Shown here one piece after another: positions 12,001 to 16,409 of a stretch of DNA of 18,024 nt; the stretch's first letter is position 1; every line of letters starts with the position of its first letter. The position numbers and the translations under genes were made by a program. The stretch lies in the NCBI GenBank assembly GCA_029940115.1, contig JAOZRQ010000067.1, positions 1 to 18,024 on the forward strand, given 5' to 3'. Below the pieces are notes generated by a model. It ran no database searches, had not been told where the DNA came from, and was given only the letters and a program-made list of their open reading frames with translations. The stretch comes from Desulfobacterales bacterium (GTDB lineage: Bacteria > Desulfobacterota > Desulfobacteria > Desulfobacterales > 4be13).

Positions 12001-15000
12001 AACGTCGGCCCTGACATAGATAGCGTCGGCCCTTTTTGATCTGAGCGCGTTCAATCTGTCATCCATTTCGGGTGTCAGCTCGGATCGTCCGCAAAGTGCC
12101 AGTTTTGCCTGATAGGTCTCTGCGAGATGTTCGGCGAAGATCATGCCGAGTCCTCCCAAGCCGCCGGTGATCAGATAGGTGCCGTGCCTTCTCAGCGGCA
12201 CAGGTCCGCGGGTCCGCTCCTCCGGGTCGAACTCCCTCAACCGTCTGACGGAGCGTCCTCCGTCTGCATAGCGGATGTCCGTTCCCTCCGCATCTTCGGA
12301 AAGCTCATGGATCAGCAGTTCCGCCAATGACCCATCACTCACTGACAACCATTCGCTGATCGCGACCGTCTTGGATGTGATGCCCGGTCTTTCCAACATG
12401 AGGCTTTTCAGAAATCCTGACAGGGCCGCGTACTGGGGCTGCGCCGCGTCCGGGTCGTCTGTGTACGCGTACAAAAGATTGGCCTTCCCGCCGGAGGGCT
12501 GTCTTATCATCGCCTGTGTGAGACAGAACACCGAATAAAAGCCGGTGTTGAGCTGACTTTTCAGAGTCTCCTCATCCGCGCGGAAGCGATCCATGGACCA
12601 GAAATGAATGATTTGGTCCGGCAAGGTGCCCTGAGTGGCCAAATCCCCGATCATTTTTTCATAATCATCCAGCTCGGCGGGTCTGATCTCATAAGTGTCA
12701 GCGGCTGTCTTCCGATAATCTGCCCCTTGTCTGACTTGGAGAACCCGGACATCGTCGGAACCCATCCCCCGGATACACGCCCTCAGCCCCTCGGAGAGTG
12801 TGCCGTCGGTGTCAAAGACCAGGATGTTGCCGCTTGGCAATCTTCCGGAAGTCGGAATTTCCGATCTTTCCCACACGCCTTCATAATACAACTGGGCCGT
12901 CCTTTCTTCCGGGATATGCTCTCTGCCGCCTTCTTCCGGTTTCGGGATTCCGCATTCTGTGTGCTGTCCGTCGCTCATGCTGTCCGGTTCCGACATCCGA
13001 TTTTTGTGGGGATGGTGATCCGTCAGGGGGGCCTCCGACTTTGAGATCCAGTGTCGGACGCTCTCAAACGGATAAGTGGGCAATGGCACCCTCTGAAAGC
13101 TCCCTTCGGGAAAGCGTCTCTCCCAACGGACATCCGCGCCCCACATCCACACGCGGAGCAATGTCTCCCTGACCATCCGCTCTGACATGTCGGGCACCGG
13201 CACGACCTCCGAAACCCTCTCCCCGAGACTCTCGCCGCATTCCCCAATGGCCAGAACCGCCATGTCTCTGGCTTCGGATGGCGGAACGGGAATCTCCGCA
13301 TGCTGAGGCTCCGCGTCCGCCATCTCACGAATGCTGCTTCGGACGTCTTCGATCTCGTCCAGTCTCTGATGTCCTTTCAAGTGTGTGTAAGGGGCCTCAT
13401 GGCTCAACCGGTTCTGTCGTCTGTTCATGATGTCGGCGACCGCGGAAAGGTCGGAGGGATCCCCTCGGAGAACCTCCGGGAGGGCCTCCTCCGGCATCAC
13501 GCCGTCCGATATCAGGGAGAGGATCTCATAAAACCGGGAATCATCCATCCGTTTCGACTCCCTGAGATCCCACTTTCTGTTGAGTCTGGAGAGCGAGCTG
13601 GCGATGACGAGCGTCAGCAGGAGGCGCATTCCCTCCGACGCCCCGTCCCGCTGAGACAGAAGGGTCTCGTCACGGAGCAGGCGGCTCGGCTCCACGCCCT
13701 TGGGCCTCAGCAGGTCGTCCCACTCCTCCATGTACCTCCCGAAGGTGAACTGGCTCTGAGTCAGCAGTCTCGCCTTGGTGACATGATGTCGGAACACGTC
13801 GTCCGGAATTCGGAGATCATCCGTGAGCAGGCGGATGTAGGATTCGTCAATGCGGTAAGGCATGATGGTCTGGCCGGCCGCGGGGATGTGGAGCATGACG
13901 TTCGGACGGGAAAACTCGATATGCTCTGGCTTCTTGTAGCCGGCCAGCACGGCAATGGTATCCTCCGCCCTCATGACTCCGGCCAGAACTAGGCTGTTCC
14001 ATGTCCCGGCACTCTCACCCACGATGATGTCTGGACAGATGCCTGAATCTTTCAATGTCGCCAAATATGCGTGGCCTGCGAGAAATGACCAGAGGGTTGG
14101 GGAGTTCTGACCCGCGTTCTGTCGGAATCTTTTGGCCAAATCCTTGTCCATGGCCGTCAGATGCCTCCCCAAATTTTCCAGGTTCTCCCTGAACAAGGGA
14201 TTCTGCTGGGAGAATGGGCGGATCCGGGCAGGGTCATCCCCTGATAACTTTCCAATCCGCAGACAGATCAGGCGGTCATCCGGTTTGGGAAGGGATTTGG
14301 GCGCGCATCTCAGCGTCTCCGCCAGTGCCGCCTTGTCGGAGACGAGACACCCGTAGCGGTGGGGAAAGGATTCCCGGCCTGTCATCAGTGTCTTGCAACT
14401 CTCTTCAAGGGAGTGATCGGGGCATCCCCCATTTCTCAGAAAATCCTGCCACTCTCCGATCATCCGCCTCAGACTCCCGTCGGACTTTGCGGAGAGGAGG
14501 AATGGCCAAGGTCCTTGGCAGGTGTCGCGCCGGTCCATCGGTTTCTGGTGGGGAGGCTCCTCCAGAAGAAGATGCGCGTTGGCTCCGCCGAAACCGAAGG
14601 CGCTGATCCCCGCCCGCAGGGGACATCCCGCCTCCCCAAGCTCCCAGTCGCAGAGGGTCGTGGCCACCTCGAACGGGGAGTTATCAAAGTCTATGACCGG
14701 ATTCGGAGTGGCGAAGTTCAGGCTCGGCGGGATCTTCCGGTGTCGCATCATCATCAGGATCTTGATCACGCCCGGCATGCCGGCCGCGGATTGCAGATGG
14801 CCGATGTTCGTTTTGACCGACCCGATCTTGCAGAAGCCTCTTTTTGACGTGTGCCTTCCAAATGCCCGGGTCAGCCCCTCCACCTCGATGGGATCCCCCA
14901 GGGATGTGCCGGTTCCGTGCGCCTCCACATATGTCACCGTCCTGGGACCGAATCCCGCCTCCCGATGGGCCGAGAGGATCACCTCGCACTGGGCTTGGGC

Positions 15001-15879
15001 CCGAGGGGCGGTGAGGGAGAGGGAGCTTCCCACATGGCTCACGGCCGCGCCCTTGACGATGCCGAGGATGCGGCTCTCCTCCCGGATGGCGTCCGTCAGC
15101 CGTTGCAACAGAAGCACCCCCACCCCCTCCCCGGGCACAAAGCCGTCCGCGTCCTTGTCAAACGTCCGGCACTGCCCCCGGGGGCTGCAAATCCCCAGCT
15201 TGGAGTAGGAGATGTGCTTCAGCGGATGGCAGTCCACGTTCACGGCCGCCGCAAACGCGTAGTCGCAGTCCCCCGACAGCAGGGACCGTCCCGCCTCCCG
15301 CATGGCGTACAGGGCCGAGGCGCATCCGGTGTCGAGGGCGAGGCTCTCGCCCGTGAGTCCGAGGAGGTGGGAAATCCGGTTGGCCGCGACGCAGTCGAAG
15401 TTTCCGGTTGTGGTGTAACCCTCCACAAGGGCCTCTGGGTCGGATGCCACCTGGATGTAGTCACTGGTCGATATCCCCACATAGACGGAGGATGTCCCTT
15501 GTCGCAGCCTTCTGAGGGAAATTCCGGAGTCCTCAATGCAGTGCCACGTCTCCTCAAGCAGCATCCGCTGTTGCGGATCCATGTTGGCGGCCTCTCGGGA
15601 GGAGATGCCGAAGAACCGGTGGTCGAACCGGTCAAAGCCCTCCACCAGCCCGCACCATTTGGAGACGCTCTTGTTCGGCTCGCTGATGTCTGGAGAGTAA
15701 TATTTTCCGATGTCCCACCGATCGGGGGGTATCTCCCTGATGGAGTTCACGCCGTTCTTCAAATTCTCCCAGAATTCATCGCAATTGTTGGCGCCGGGGA
15801 ACCGGCACGCCATGCCGACAATCGCAATGTGGTCTTTCTGGGTGCTGCTCTCCTTTTCTCTCATGGTCTCTCCATTCAT
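7..15879 (-). CDS. Three-module trans-AT-type polyketide synthase with C-terminal alpha-oxoamine synthase domain
   Basis: A giant cytoplasmic assembly-line enzyme. It should extend an acyl chain by up to three C2 units and release it by PLP-dependent condensation with an amino acid. Residue numbers in this annotation count from the ATG at 15904-15906; subtract 9 for the start chosen here. Domains in order: KS1 (25-452), AT-like (543-955), KR1 (1003-1430), ACP1 (1500-1575), KS2 (1641-2080), Ser-less ACP-like (2130-2205), post-KS linker (2228-2350), DH2 (2366-2640), KR2 (2645-3116), ACP2 (3143-3215), KS3 (3267-3706), Ser-less ACP-like (3758-3832), linker (3861-3980), DH3 (4004-4290), KR3 (4300-4757), ACP3 (4793-4865), AOS (4893-5299). 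No thioesterase, ER or methyltransferase is visible. I chose the ATG at 15877-15879 because AGGGGA precedes it by 6 nt. The ATG at 15862-15864 (GGAG, 5 nt) is an alternative, and the one at 15904-15906 has no ribosome binding site. The stop is TAG at 7-9. Malonyl units presumably come from a trans-acting AT outside the window. Confidence 0.96.
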   Translation of the reverse strand: MNGETMREKESSTQKDHIAIVGMACRFPGANNCDEFWENLKNGVNSIREIPPDRWDIGKYYSPDISEPNKSVSKWCGLVEGFDRFDHRFFGISSREAANMDPQQRMLLEETWHCIEDSGISLRRLRQGTSSVYVGISTSDYIQVASDPEALVEGYTTTGNFDCVAANRISHLLGLTGESLALDTGCASALYAMREAGRSLLSGDCDYAFAAAVNVDCHPLKHISYSKLGICSPRGQCRTFDKDADGFVPGEGVGVLLLQRLTDAIREESRILGIVKGAAVSHVGSSLSLTAPRAQAQCEVILSAHREAGFGPRTVTYVEAHGTGTSLGDPIEVEGLTRAFGRHTSKRGFCKIGSVKTNIGHLQSAAGMPGVIKILMMMRHRKIPPSLNFATPNPVIDFDNSPFEVATTLCDWELGEAGCPLRAGISAFGFGGANAHLLLEEPPHQKPMDRRDTCQGPWPFLLSAKSDGSLRRMIGEWQDFLRNGGCPDHSLEESCKTLMTGRESFPHRYGCLVSDKAALAETLRCAPKSLPKPDDRLICLRIGKLSGDDPARIRPFSQQNPLFRENLENLGRHLTAMDKDLAKRFRQNAGQNSPTLWSFLAGHAYLATLKDSGICPDIIVGESAGTWNSLVLAGVMRAEDTIAVLAGYKKPEHIEFSRPNVMLHIPAAGQTIMPYRIDESYIRLLTDDLRIPDDVFRHHVTKARLLTQSQFTFGRYMEEWDDLLRPKGVEPSRLLRDETLLSQRDGASEGMRLLLTLVIASSLSRLNRKWDLRESKRMDDSRFYEILSLISDGVMPEEALPEVLRGDPSDLSAVADIMNRRQNRLSHEAPYTHLKGHQRLDEIEDVRSSIREMADAEPQHAEIPVPPSEARDMAVLAIGECGESLGERVSEVVPVPDMSERMVRETLLRVWMWGADVRWERRFPEGSFQRVPLPTYPFESVRHWISKSEAPLTDHHPHKNRMSEPDSMSDGQHTECGIPKPEEGGREHIPEERTAQLYYEGVWERSEIPTSGRLPSGNILVFDTDGTLSEGLRACIRGMGSDDVRVLQVRQGADYRKTAADTYEIRPAELDDYEKMIGDLATQGTLPDQIIHFWSMDRFRADEETLKSQLNTGFYSVFCLTQAMIRQPSGGKANLLYAYTDDPDAAQPQYAALSGFLKSLMLERPGITSKTVAISEWLSVSDGSLAELLIHELSEDAEGTDIRYADGGRSVRRLREFDPEERTRGPVPLRRHGTYLITGGLGGLGMIFAEHLAETYQAKLALCGRSELTPEMDDRLNALRSKRADAIYVRADVSLREDAESLVREILARHGGINGVIHCAGTSRTGFIREKNRDEAAQILAPKVFGTVNLDAATREEELDFFVMFSSVSAETESLGFSDYAYANRFMDHFAELRENLRSERRRHGKTLSIGWPLWREGGMQIHGQTERMLAQTLGMRAMGTESGVNTFLTGLTLPQSHFLCMTGDPRRIREVMAGRPEATENLGDDLAPDEDGLLKTIQSDLTHIASEVLKIGKDDIDPDESLGEHGADSITLTELTNIVNGKYGLDTPQAMITPAVFFEHPTITALAGHLLRRNRAHLIRHYVNIPVGTRETTGNEQRTTRNRQPTTGNQQRTTPNRQRTTDNGPPTTDHAPVAIIGMSGVMPQSADLEEFWRHLENGDDLITEIPRERWDWRAYDGDPTREADRTDVRWGGFVRDMDKFDASFFGISPKEAGLTDPQQRIFLETAWSCVEDAGINPRDLAGTETGLFVGVTSSDYNDLIQRCGVGSEAHMTTGLSWCLLANRISYLLDLHGPSEAVDTACSGSLVAICRGVEAIRSGRCPLVIAGGVNALLNPFKHVSASKTGVLSRSDGRCKTFDSRADGYARGEGAGAVLLKPLARAEADGDPICAVIRGIAVNHGGRANSLTAPNAKAQAALLVRAYENGGVDPTTVGYMEAHGTGTKLGDPVETNGLKRGFEELCRRQGRPAPTEPHCGIGTVKTHIGHLESAAGIAGLLKTILAMRHGKIPGILHLREVNPHIRLEGSSFHIVTETRQWERLADGNGTPLPRRAGISSFGFGGTNAHLVLEEASDTDRHNLTDPEEQQIIVLSAKTEARLRAYAGRLADFLRRAIPEGSVFSNDGDLSDILRNDLIRIASDILKVTGDEIDPDLELSEHGFVPATLSLFSERISKRWETEVKADLLSAHPSISKLSEHLIKTHGERLRHNSTEGALGQSLRLADIAYTLQIGREPMQARLATVVSDVGDLIGLLSRYHEGEPATGVFFSGIVGKAGDGTKLLVSGRSGEMFVKAAMEDREHDKLAQLWVSGIDIDWRLLHPKGGPRRISLPTYPFARDRHWIPTDDSTELAEVNGQRTTLHPLVDRNTSTMREQRFTTTLTGEEFFLSDHVVSSERTFPGVAYIEMARAAGEFAEMGEIRSVRNVVWAKPLRVAEGPREVDICLRPDREDVAYEVVSRGEDGEQVVHGQGRLVASVLNSEESERIDIEGIRARCLGRMDGDACYARFEKMGLRYGPAFQVIREMRFNETEALSQLELPAHLTARSGDFLLHPSLADGALQTIAGFAMNGTPSSGTPLLPFSLAETEIHGKLPETCYAYATPERAGGISKFLIRLTDIEGRVLVRMRDFTVREVLADDSRSQILYIRPVWEAGNLPSADLREVSGPLLVFDADGGLAHACAERLTTSRVILIRPGEAFSEDVGRTYEIDPGNADDYHLLMRSLRDRGILPSDVIFRGDRFGGPPAGPSGDTPLHRLLRLSQAIMEQRPEGRVRLAYVYERRGPSGDHPYSDAIHAAVGGFARTIRLENPRFVCKTLGFGPLPADRGHLTNLIIRELASGKATEVLHEDGTRLVRQFQDIPPESVETGEMPLADGGVCLITGGLGGLGLIFVEHLAKNWKARLVLAGRSELPPEKAERLDRLRDAGADVMHVRADVSDREDAFRLVRETKSRFGRIDGVIHAAGVIRDGYLLKKTREEADDVLAPKMWGTRWLDEATRDEPLSRFILFSAVAGVVGNPGQCDYAYANCFMDHFAAARERLRQEGHRSGRTLSVSWPLWREGGMRVDGQSERLAERMSGMYAMPTGTGLRAFSRLMTTDAAHATVLYGDAVKIRRRVGGGDAVFEKKDGTAADAVQTDDADLTRRVREGISRLASEVLGMGEADVDPDADMSEHGFDSISLIELVNRVNDAYDLELMPVIFFEHPSVGTFAEHLCRKHGEKLLRHHRPKRGGADVRPKIHRAEPKPMERFLPNATQPSFSSADEAVAVIGMSGRMPQCANLDEFWRHLKNGDDLVTEIPPDRWDWRAYYGNPSDEGEKTDVNRGGFMRDVDRFDAGFFRISPREAELMDPQQRIFLEIVWECIEDAGHRPSDLSGTRTGLFVGVSANDYAELLSAHGIQIGAHTPTGTAHSVLANRISYLLNLRGPSEPVDTACSSSLVAIDRAVRAIRSGECESAIAGGVNVMLTPSLHIAFSKAGMLSKDGRCKTFDSRADGYVRGEGAGALLLRPLSMAVADGDRICGVIRGIAVNHGGHVSSLTVPNPNAQADVLVKAHEMAGIDPTTVGYVEAHGTGTALGDPVEVNGLRKAFKRIYEKWDHAIPQAKRHCGLGSVKTNIGHLEATAGIAGVIKVLLAMRHRTLPASLHFEALNPQIELTDSPFHIVNRTTPWDPPEDGTGRPVPRRAGVSSFGFGGSNAHVVIEEYQNAAAQTPLLGTPDDPQVIVLSARNEERLRAYARHLADFLRNAVSAHPELGDDAKMSDLVREDLIAIASDMLSVATDETDPDADLDECGFDPVTLALLSERVSDTYGLETTAEFSSEHPSLNAFVQHLIREHGDVLRRHYPQQERDFGKTDRNGVRLADVAWTLQIGREPMPARLAMVVTSVGELIDKLTEYENAKKEMEDFHTGHVSPGKSEYDMIEGEEGDLFLQSIIRNRKLGKLARLWVSGADMDWCLLHPDGPPNRISLPTYPFARDRHWIPETDGQRPTINGQRPTDNGQQAKLHPLIDRNTSTLAEQRFSTRLTGDEFYLSDHNVSGRKVLPGVTYLEMARAAAEIAGAGKIQAIENVFWTQPVIVSDEPTDLHVSLYPDQASGFLDYEVVSRGERGQKLIHGQGKLVCNGHKHHMDGPSDESVHPNAPFDINAIKKRCVNRRSGEECYAEFEKRGLRYGTGFQVIQEMRFNEREVLSELALPACVRNEFRDYTLHPSLMDGALQTAAGLIQNKTDTAPFLPFSLGRSEMTGPLTETCYAHATPSETGRESRIFDVRLLDPSGHLLVSLYDISMRPPGQSVPERTDSEIRYSRIIWKRSDTSAQVRPPASPLLIFDTDEALYRRCCEMPQPGDVILVRPGERYQETDDGGFRVAPRNGKDYERLLRTLAEQRMLPGKIIHLWSKDEFGDGEGIHAQLERGFHSLFHLSRAFMRHHPGRRVQVLYFHVDSKTDPQPQYAAVSGLAGTISMEHSPFVCKTIGLSAQAIANVELLRDIAFREFETDDTERVIRYENNARLIRHLDAIDPAIESDIPLKENGVYLITGGLGGLGLIFAEHLAKHFNARLALCGRSEMNDETGRRIGTLERLGAEVAYIQADVSVRKDARRLVSDIRERFGRIDGIIHSAGVIRDALIIKKTEAEMNEVFGPKVFGMIHLDHATREDHLDFFATFSSMTAVTGNTGQCDYAYANAFMDHFASMRENWLKAGTRSGRTLSLNWPLWEEGGMSIDERIRTQMEQETGMLPLTSEEGVSAFLKAIGLAGTSQVTVVKKRRSFERLPRTRPAVMQHDARSGEPSDGPAHDLGEQVRRVCSDILKVDPDDLEADAELTEYGMDSIMFVELKNAVERMFRVTFSNVEIFQANTINLLIDVLTDKMGSSSSVGTEEEMGEDEEDNGDAPEMQGVFDPFELIALRKDPAFEAMSKFTDISVTRQQRRKVMVGGRAFIDFASCNYLGYDYHPDIMRQIPKLVAEWGVHPSWTRAVASPAPYAELEKGLAGLIKAPDTLIFPCIAMLNIGVLPILAGPRGILISDTQAHHTIHEACQMAATKGITCTQFRHGEIDDLERQLARHRHKSPVIVTLDGVYSMSVGYLDLPAYSELARKYDAYLYVDDAHGFGVIGENPTEENPYGERGNGIVNHFGMDCERDHIIYVSGLSKAYSSYAAFISCRDEEMKSRLQAASNYIFSGPIPVASLASGLAGLEVNRNEGEAIRANLFTLTKRLVTGARELGFEVDNTGCFPIVFVVTGNQERTVKAIDIAWERGLIVTPGMFPAVPYHRGGLRFTVTALNTDAEIDTALQALEEIRDHRL
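10..1230 (-). other. C-terminal alpha-oxoamine synthase (AOS) domain of the PKS
   Basis: About 405 residues of a fold type I PLP enzyme related to AONS, KBL, ALAS and serine palmitoyltransferase. These enzymes condense an acyl thioester with an amino acid, usually with loss of the amino-acid carboxylate. Motifs seen: the N-terminal FASCNYLGYDYHP; His5026 in TQAHHTIHEA, matching the PLP-stacking His; LDGVYSMSVGYLDLP; Asp5102 and His5104 in YVDDAHGFG, the PLP-pyridine Asp and its partner His; Lys5147 in VSGLSKAYSS, the Schiff-base Lys; and Arg5272 in GGLRFTVTALNTDAEID, matching the substrate-carboxylate Arg. Its place directly after ACP3 and the lack of a thioesterase indicate that it off-loads the chain as an alpha-aminoketone. 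Domain precedents are the AONS-like domain of SxtA and the free-standing Fum8p. The segment WTRAVASPAPYAELE departs from the usual AONS motif (SRLxxGNxxxHxxLE), so the amino-acid substrate cannot be assigned. Confidence 0.9.
1310..6108 (-). other. PKS module 3: KS3 - Ser-less ACP-like - linker - DH3 - KR3 - ACP3
   Basis: This module repeats the layout of module 2 and probably arose by duplication. KS3 is canonical: Cys3437 in VDTACSSSL, EAHGTGT and NIGHLEATAG. The ACP-like insert (3758-3832) has Pro3797 in CGFDPVTL in place of Ser. The linker LADVAWTLQIGREPM and LPTYPFARDRHWIP follows. DH3 has an intact HxxxGxxxxP (His4035 in SDHNVSGRKVLPG) and Asp4213 in HPSLMDGALQ. KR3 has TGGLGGLG, FGPK, Ser in FSSMTA and DYAYAN, and the B-type Asp (GVIRDA), so DH3 and KR3 look competent to form an alpha,beta-double bond. 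ACP3 carries Ser4826 in YGMDSIMF and is followed by an acidic, Ser/Glu-rich hinge (about 4866-4888) leading to the AOS domain. Confidence 0.88.
3901..3955 (-). repeat. Heptanucleotide tract in the PKS linker before DH3
   Basis: About eight degenerate copies of a 7-mer reading TTGTCCG/TTGGTCG on the plus strand. They are translated in the minus strand as DGQRPTINGQRPTDNGQQ (about residues 3984-4002). The tract lies between the post-KS linker (HWIP) and the start of DH3 (LHPLIDRN), so it probably adds a flexible polar spacer without touching a folded domain. Confidence 0.85.
8812..8862 (-). repeat. Heptanucleotide tract interrupted by a dispersed repeat, in the PKS linker before DH2
   Basis: The plus strand shows three TTGTCCG-type units (8814-8830), then a 24-bp segment (8833-8856), then another CGTCCGTTG unit. 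On the coding strand this gives TDDSTELAEVNGQRTT between HWIP and LHPLVDRN, exactly where the matching linker of module 3 has its own 7-mer tract. It appears that one repeat inserted into another without disturbing the reading frame. Confidence 0.85.
8833..8856. repeat. 24-bp dispersed repeat, copy inside the PKS gene
   Basis: All 24 bases are identical, in inverted orientation, to positions 17810-17833 in the non-coding palindrome cluster at the right end of the window. The core reads GAGCTCAGTCGAGTCGTC on the plus strand. Here it encodes residues DDSTELAE (2351-2358) of the PKS. A 24-base exact match between a linker codon run and intergenic DNA is far beyond chance in 18 kb, so both are taken as copies of one genome repeat. 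Confidence 0.85.
10987..11106 (-). repeat. Long heptanucleotide tract in the linker between PKS modules 1 and 2
   Basis: About 17 degenerate copies of TTGTCCG-type 7-mers (plus-strand sense) over 120 bp. They encode a 40-residue linker with a clear 7-residue period of the form xTTxNxQ, for example RTTRNRQ and PTTGNQQ (residues 1601-1640). It lies directly before the KS2 start APVAIIGMS and after the end of ACP1. No stop codon interrupts it, because every frame of this 7-mer on this strand gives a rotation of the same peptide QRTTDNG. Confidence 0.9.
11130..15834 (-). other. PKS module 1: KS1 - AT-like - KR1 - ACP1
   Basis: KS1 has its nucleophile Cys195 in the variant motif LDTGCASAL (usually DTACSSSL), and both catalytic histidines in EAHGTGT and NIGHLQSAAG. 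It should therefore be able to condense. After it comes an AT-like stretch with GESAG (Ser632) in a recognisable AT context (LVLAGVM...ED). The carboxylate-binding Arg expected about 20 residues later appears replaced in LAGYKK, and I see no second-His motif. A loading or extending AT role is therefore doubtful. The segment ends in the usual PKS linker LPTYPF...RHWI (about 935-955). KR1 has the NADPH loop TGGLGGLG, Lys in LAPK, Ser in FSSVS, and Tyr and Asn in DYAYAN, so it looks active. It lacks the Asp of the LDD motif (reads TSRTG), suggesting an A-type ketoreductase. ACP1 carries Ser1539 in HGADSITL. There is no DH, so a beta-hydroxy intermediate is expected if the module works. Confidence 0.85.
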
Positions 15880-15885
15880 GATATG

Positions 15886-15891
15886 TCCCCT
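15886..15891 (-). promoter_or_regulatory. Ribosome binding site that decides the PKS start
   Basis: The minus strand reads AGGGGA, then six bases, then the ATG at 15877-15879. The ATG nine codons upstream has no purine-rich sequence before it. A second candidate, GGAG five bases before the ATG at 15862-15864, cannot be excluded. Confidence 0.55.
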
Positions 15892-15965
15892 GAAGTGTCC
15901 GGACATATGTTTTCATATGGTTGCATCGGATGGTTGTCGGGGAACGTGAACTGGTGGAAGCTGCC

Positions 15966-16030
15966 AGCATATATACATTGAATCAGCGTCTTTGGCAAGA
16001 TTTTTTTTTCAACAGGTTCCCGGAAAAAAG
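15966..16030. repeat. Promoter-bearing direct repeat, copy 1
   Basis: A 65-bp segment from AGCATATATACATTGAATC through the T-run to CCCGGAAAAAAG. It recurs at 16072-16133 with a few substitutions, a shorter T-run and one further missing base. Each copy contains one of the two promoters facing the PKS. Confidence 0.85.
15970..15998 (-). promoter_or_regulatory. Proximal sigma70-type promoter of the PKS gene (P1)
   Basis: Read on the minus strand: -35 TTGCCA (15993-15998), a 17-bp spacer, -10 TATATA (15970-15975). An A-run (16001-16009) just upstream of the -35 resembles an UP element. The expected start of transcription is near 15962, giving a leader of about 80 nt before the AGGGGA-supported ATG. 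It lies in copy 1 of the direct repeat described below. Confidence 0.6.
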
Positions 16031-16071
16031 AATACCCGTGTTGCCTGTTTCCAAGTTCACACATCAGAACA

Positions 16072-16133
16072 AGCATATATACATTGAATCAGCACCTTTG
16101 GCAAGATTTTTTTCAACAGATTCCCGAAAAAAG
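16072..16133. repeat. Promoter-bearing direct repeat, copy 2
   Basis: A 62-bp second copy of the segment at 15966-16030, in the same orientation and starting 106 bp away. It ends just before the MITE-like element that starts at 16140. Confidence 0.85.
16076..16104 (-). promoter_or_regulatory. Distal sigma70-type promoter of the PKS gene (P2)
   Basis: A second copy of the same promoter, 106 bp upstream of P1: -35 TTGCCA (16099-16104), 17-bp spacer, -10 TATATA (16076-16081), with an A-run upstream. Both hexamers and the spacer length are identical to P1, with only two changes in the spacer. Confidence 0.55.
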
Positions 16134-16139
16134 CTGAGT

Positions 16140-16250
16140 ACAGGACAAAAAATTGGGAATGGCGAGAAACCCGGCTTTTTCCCAAAAGGGCGGACCTCCC
16201 AACTGCAGGAAAAAGCCGGGTTTCTTTTCCCAATCATTTTTTTGTCCTGT
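16140..16250. mobile_element. 111-bp palindromic MITE-like element
   Basis: Perfect 13-bp terminal inverted repeats (ACAGGACAAAAAA at 16140-16152, complement at 16238-16250) enclose a second perfect 15-bp inverted repeat (GAAACCCGGCTTTTT at 16166-16180 with AAAAAGCCGGGTTTC at 16210-16224), both nearly centred on 16195. It has no coding capacity. It lies upstream of both neighbouring genes, so a terminator role is unlikely. A non-autonomous mobile palindrome (MITE or REP-like) fits best. I see no clear target-site duplication. Confidence 0.6.
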
Positions 16251-16267
16251 TTGCAGATGAATGACAA
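16248..16267 (+). repeat. 20-bp direct repeat, upstream copy of the toxin-fragment start
   Basis: TGTTTGCAGATGAATGACAA is identical to 16410-16429, which spans the start of the following ORF. Here the reading frame (Leu-Gln-Met-Asn-Asp-Asn) stops at once at TAG (16268-16270). The first three bases overlap the right end of the MITE-like element. This looks like a remnant of duplication or insertion. Confidence 0.7.
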
Positions 16268-16270
16268 TTA

Positions 16271-16338
16271 GGAATATGACAACGGATCGGAGGATGAAAC
16301 GGATATCCGTTCAATCCTGAGATCCGGTGTCATATTAC
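16271..16338. repeat. 68-bp imperfect palindrome
   Basis: Two 34-base arms match at 28 positions and meet at the perfect centre GGATATCC (16301-16308). Outer arms read AATATGACA...CGGATC. It could form a long hairpin or cruciform. It lies 20 bp from the MITE-like element and upstream of the toxin-fragment ORF. No T-run follows it, so it is probably a repeat rather than a terminator. Confidence 0.65.
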
Positions 16339-16409
16339 TCTTGGTCTGACGCGCTCCTGTTCGTGTCACCCAGGTCACAGGGGCCGCGGGGGCCGAATTT
16401 CAGGGGACA

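Noticed and set aside
14851..15981. Plus-strand ORF of 376 codons opposite KS1
   Set aside because: It lies antisense to highly conserved ketosynthase motifs, and its translation has no recognisable family pattern. It is a GC-driven shadow of the PKS gene.
16166..16224. Strong hairpin as a transcription terminator
   Set aside because: It lies upstream of both divergent genes, and the long outer terminal repeats fit a MITE-like element better.
15921..16271. Plus-strand ORF of 116 codons across the intergenic repeats
   Set aside because: It runs through both direct repeats and the MITE-like palindrome, encodes the repeat twice, and has no coding character. Its end is only the duplicated start of the toxin fragment.
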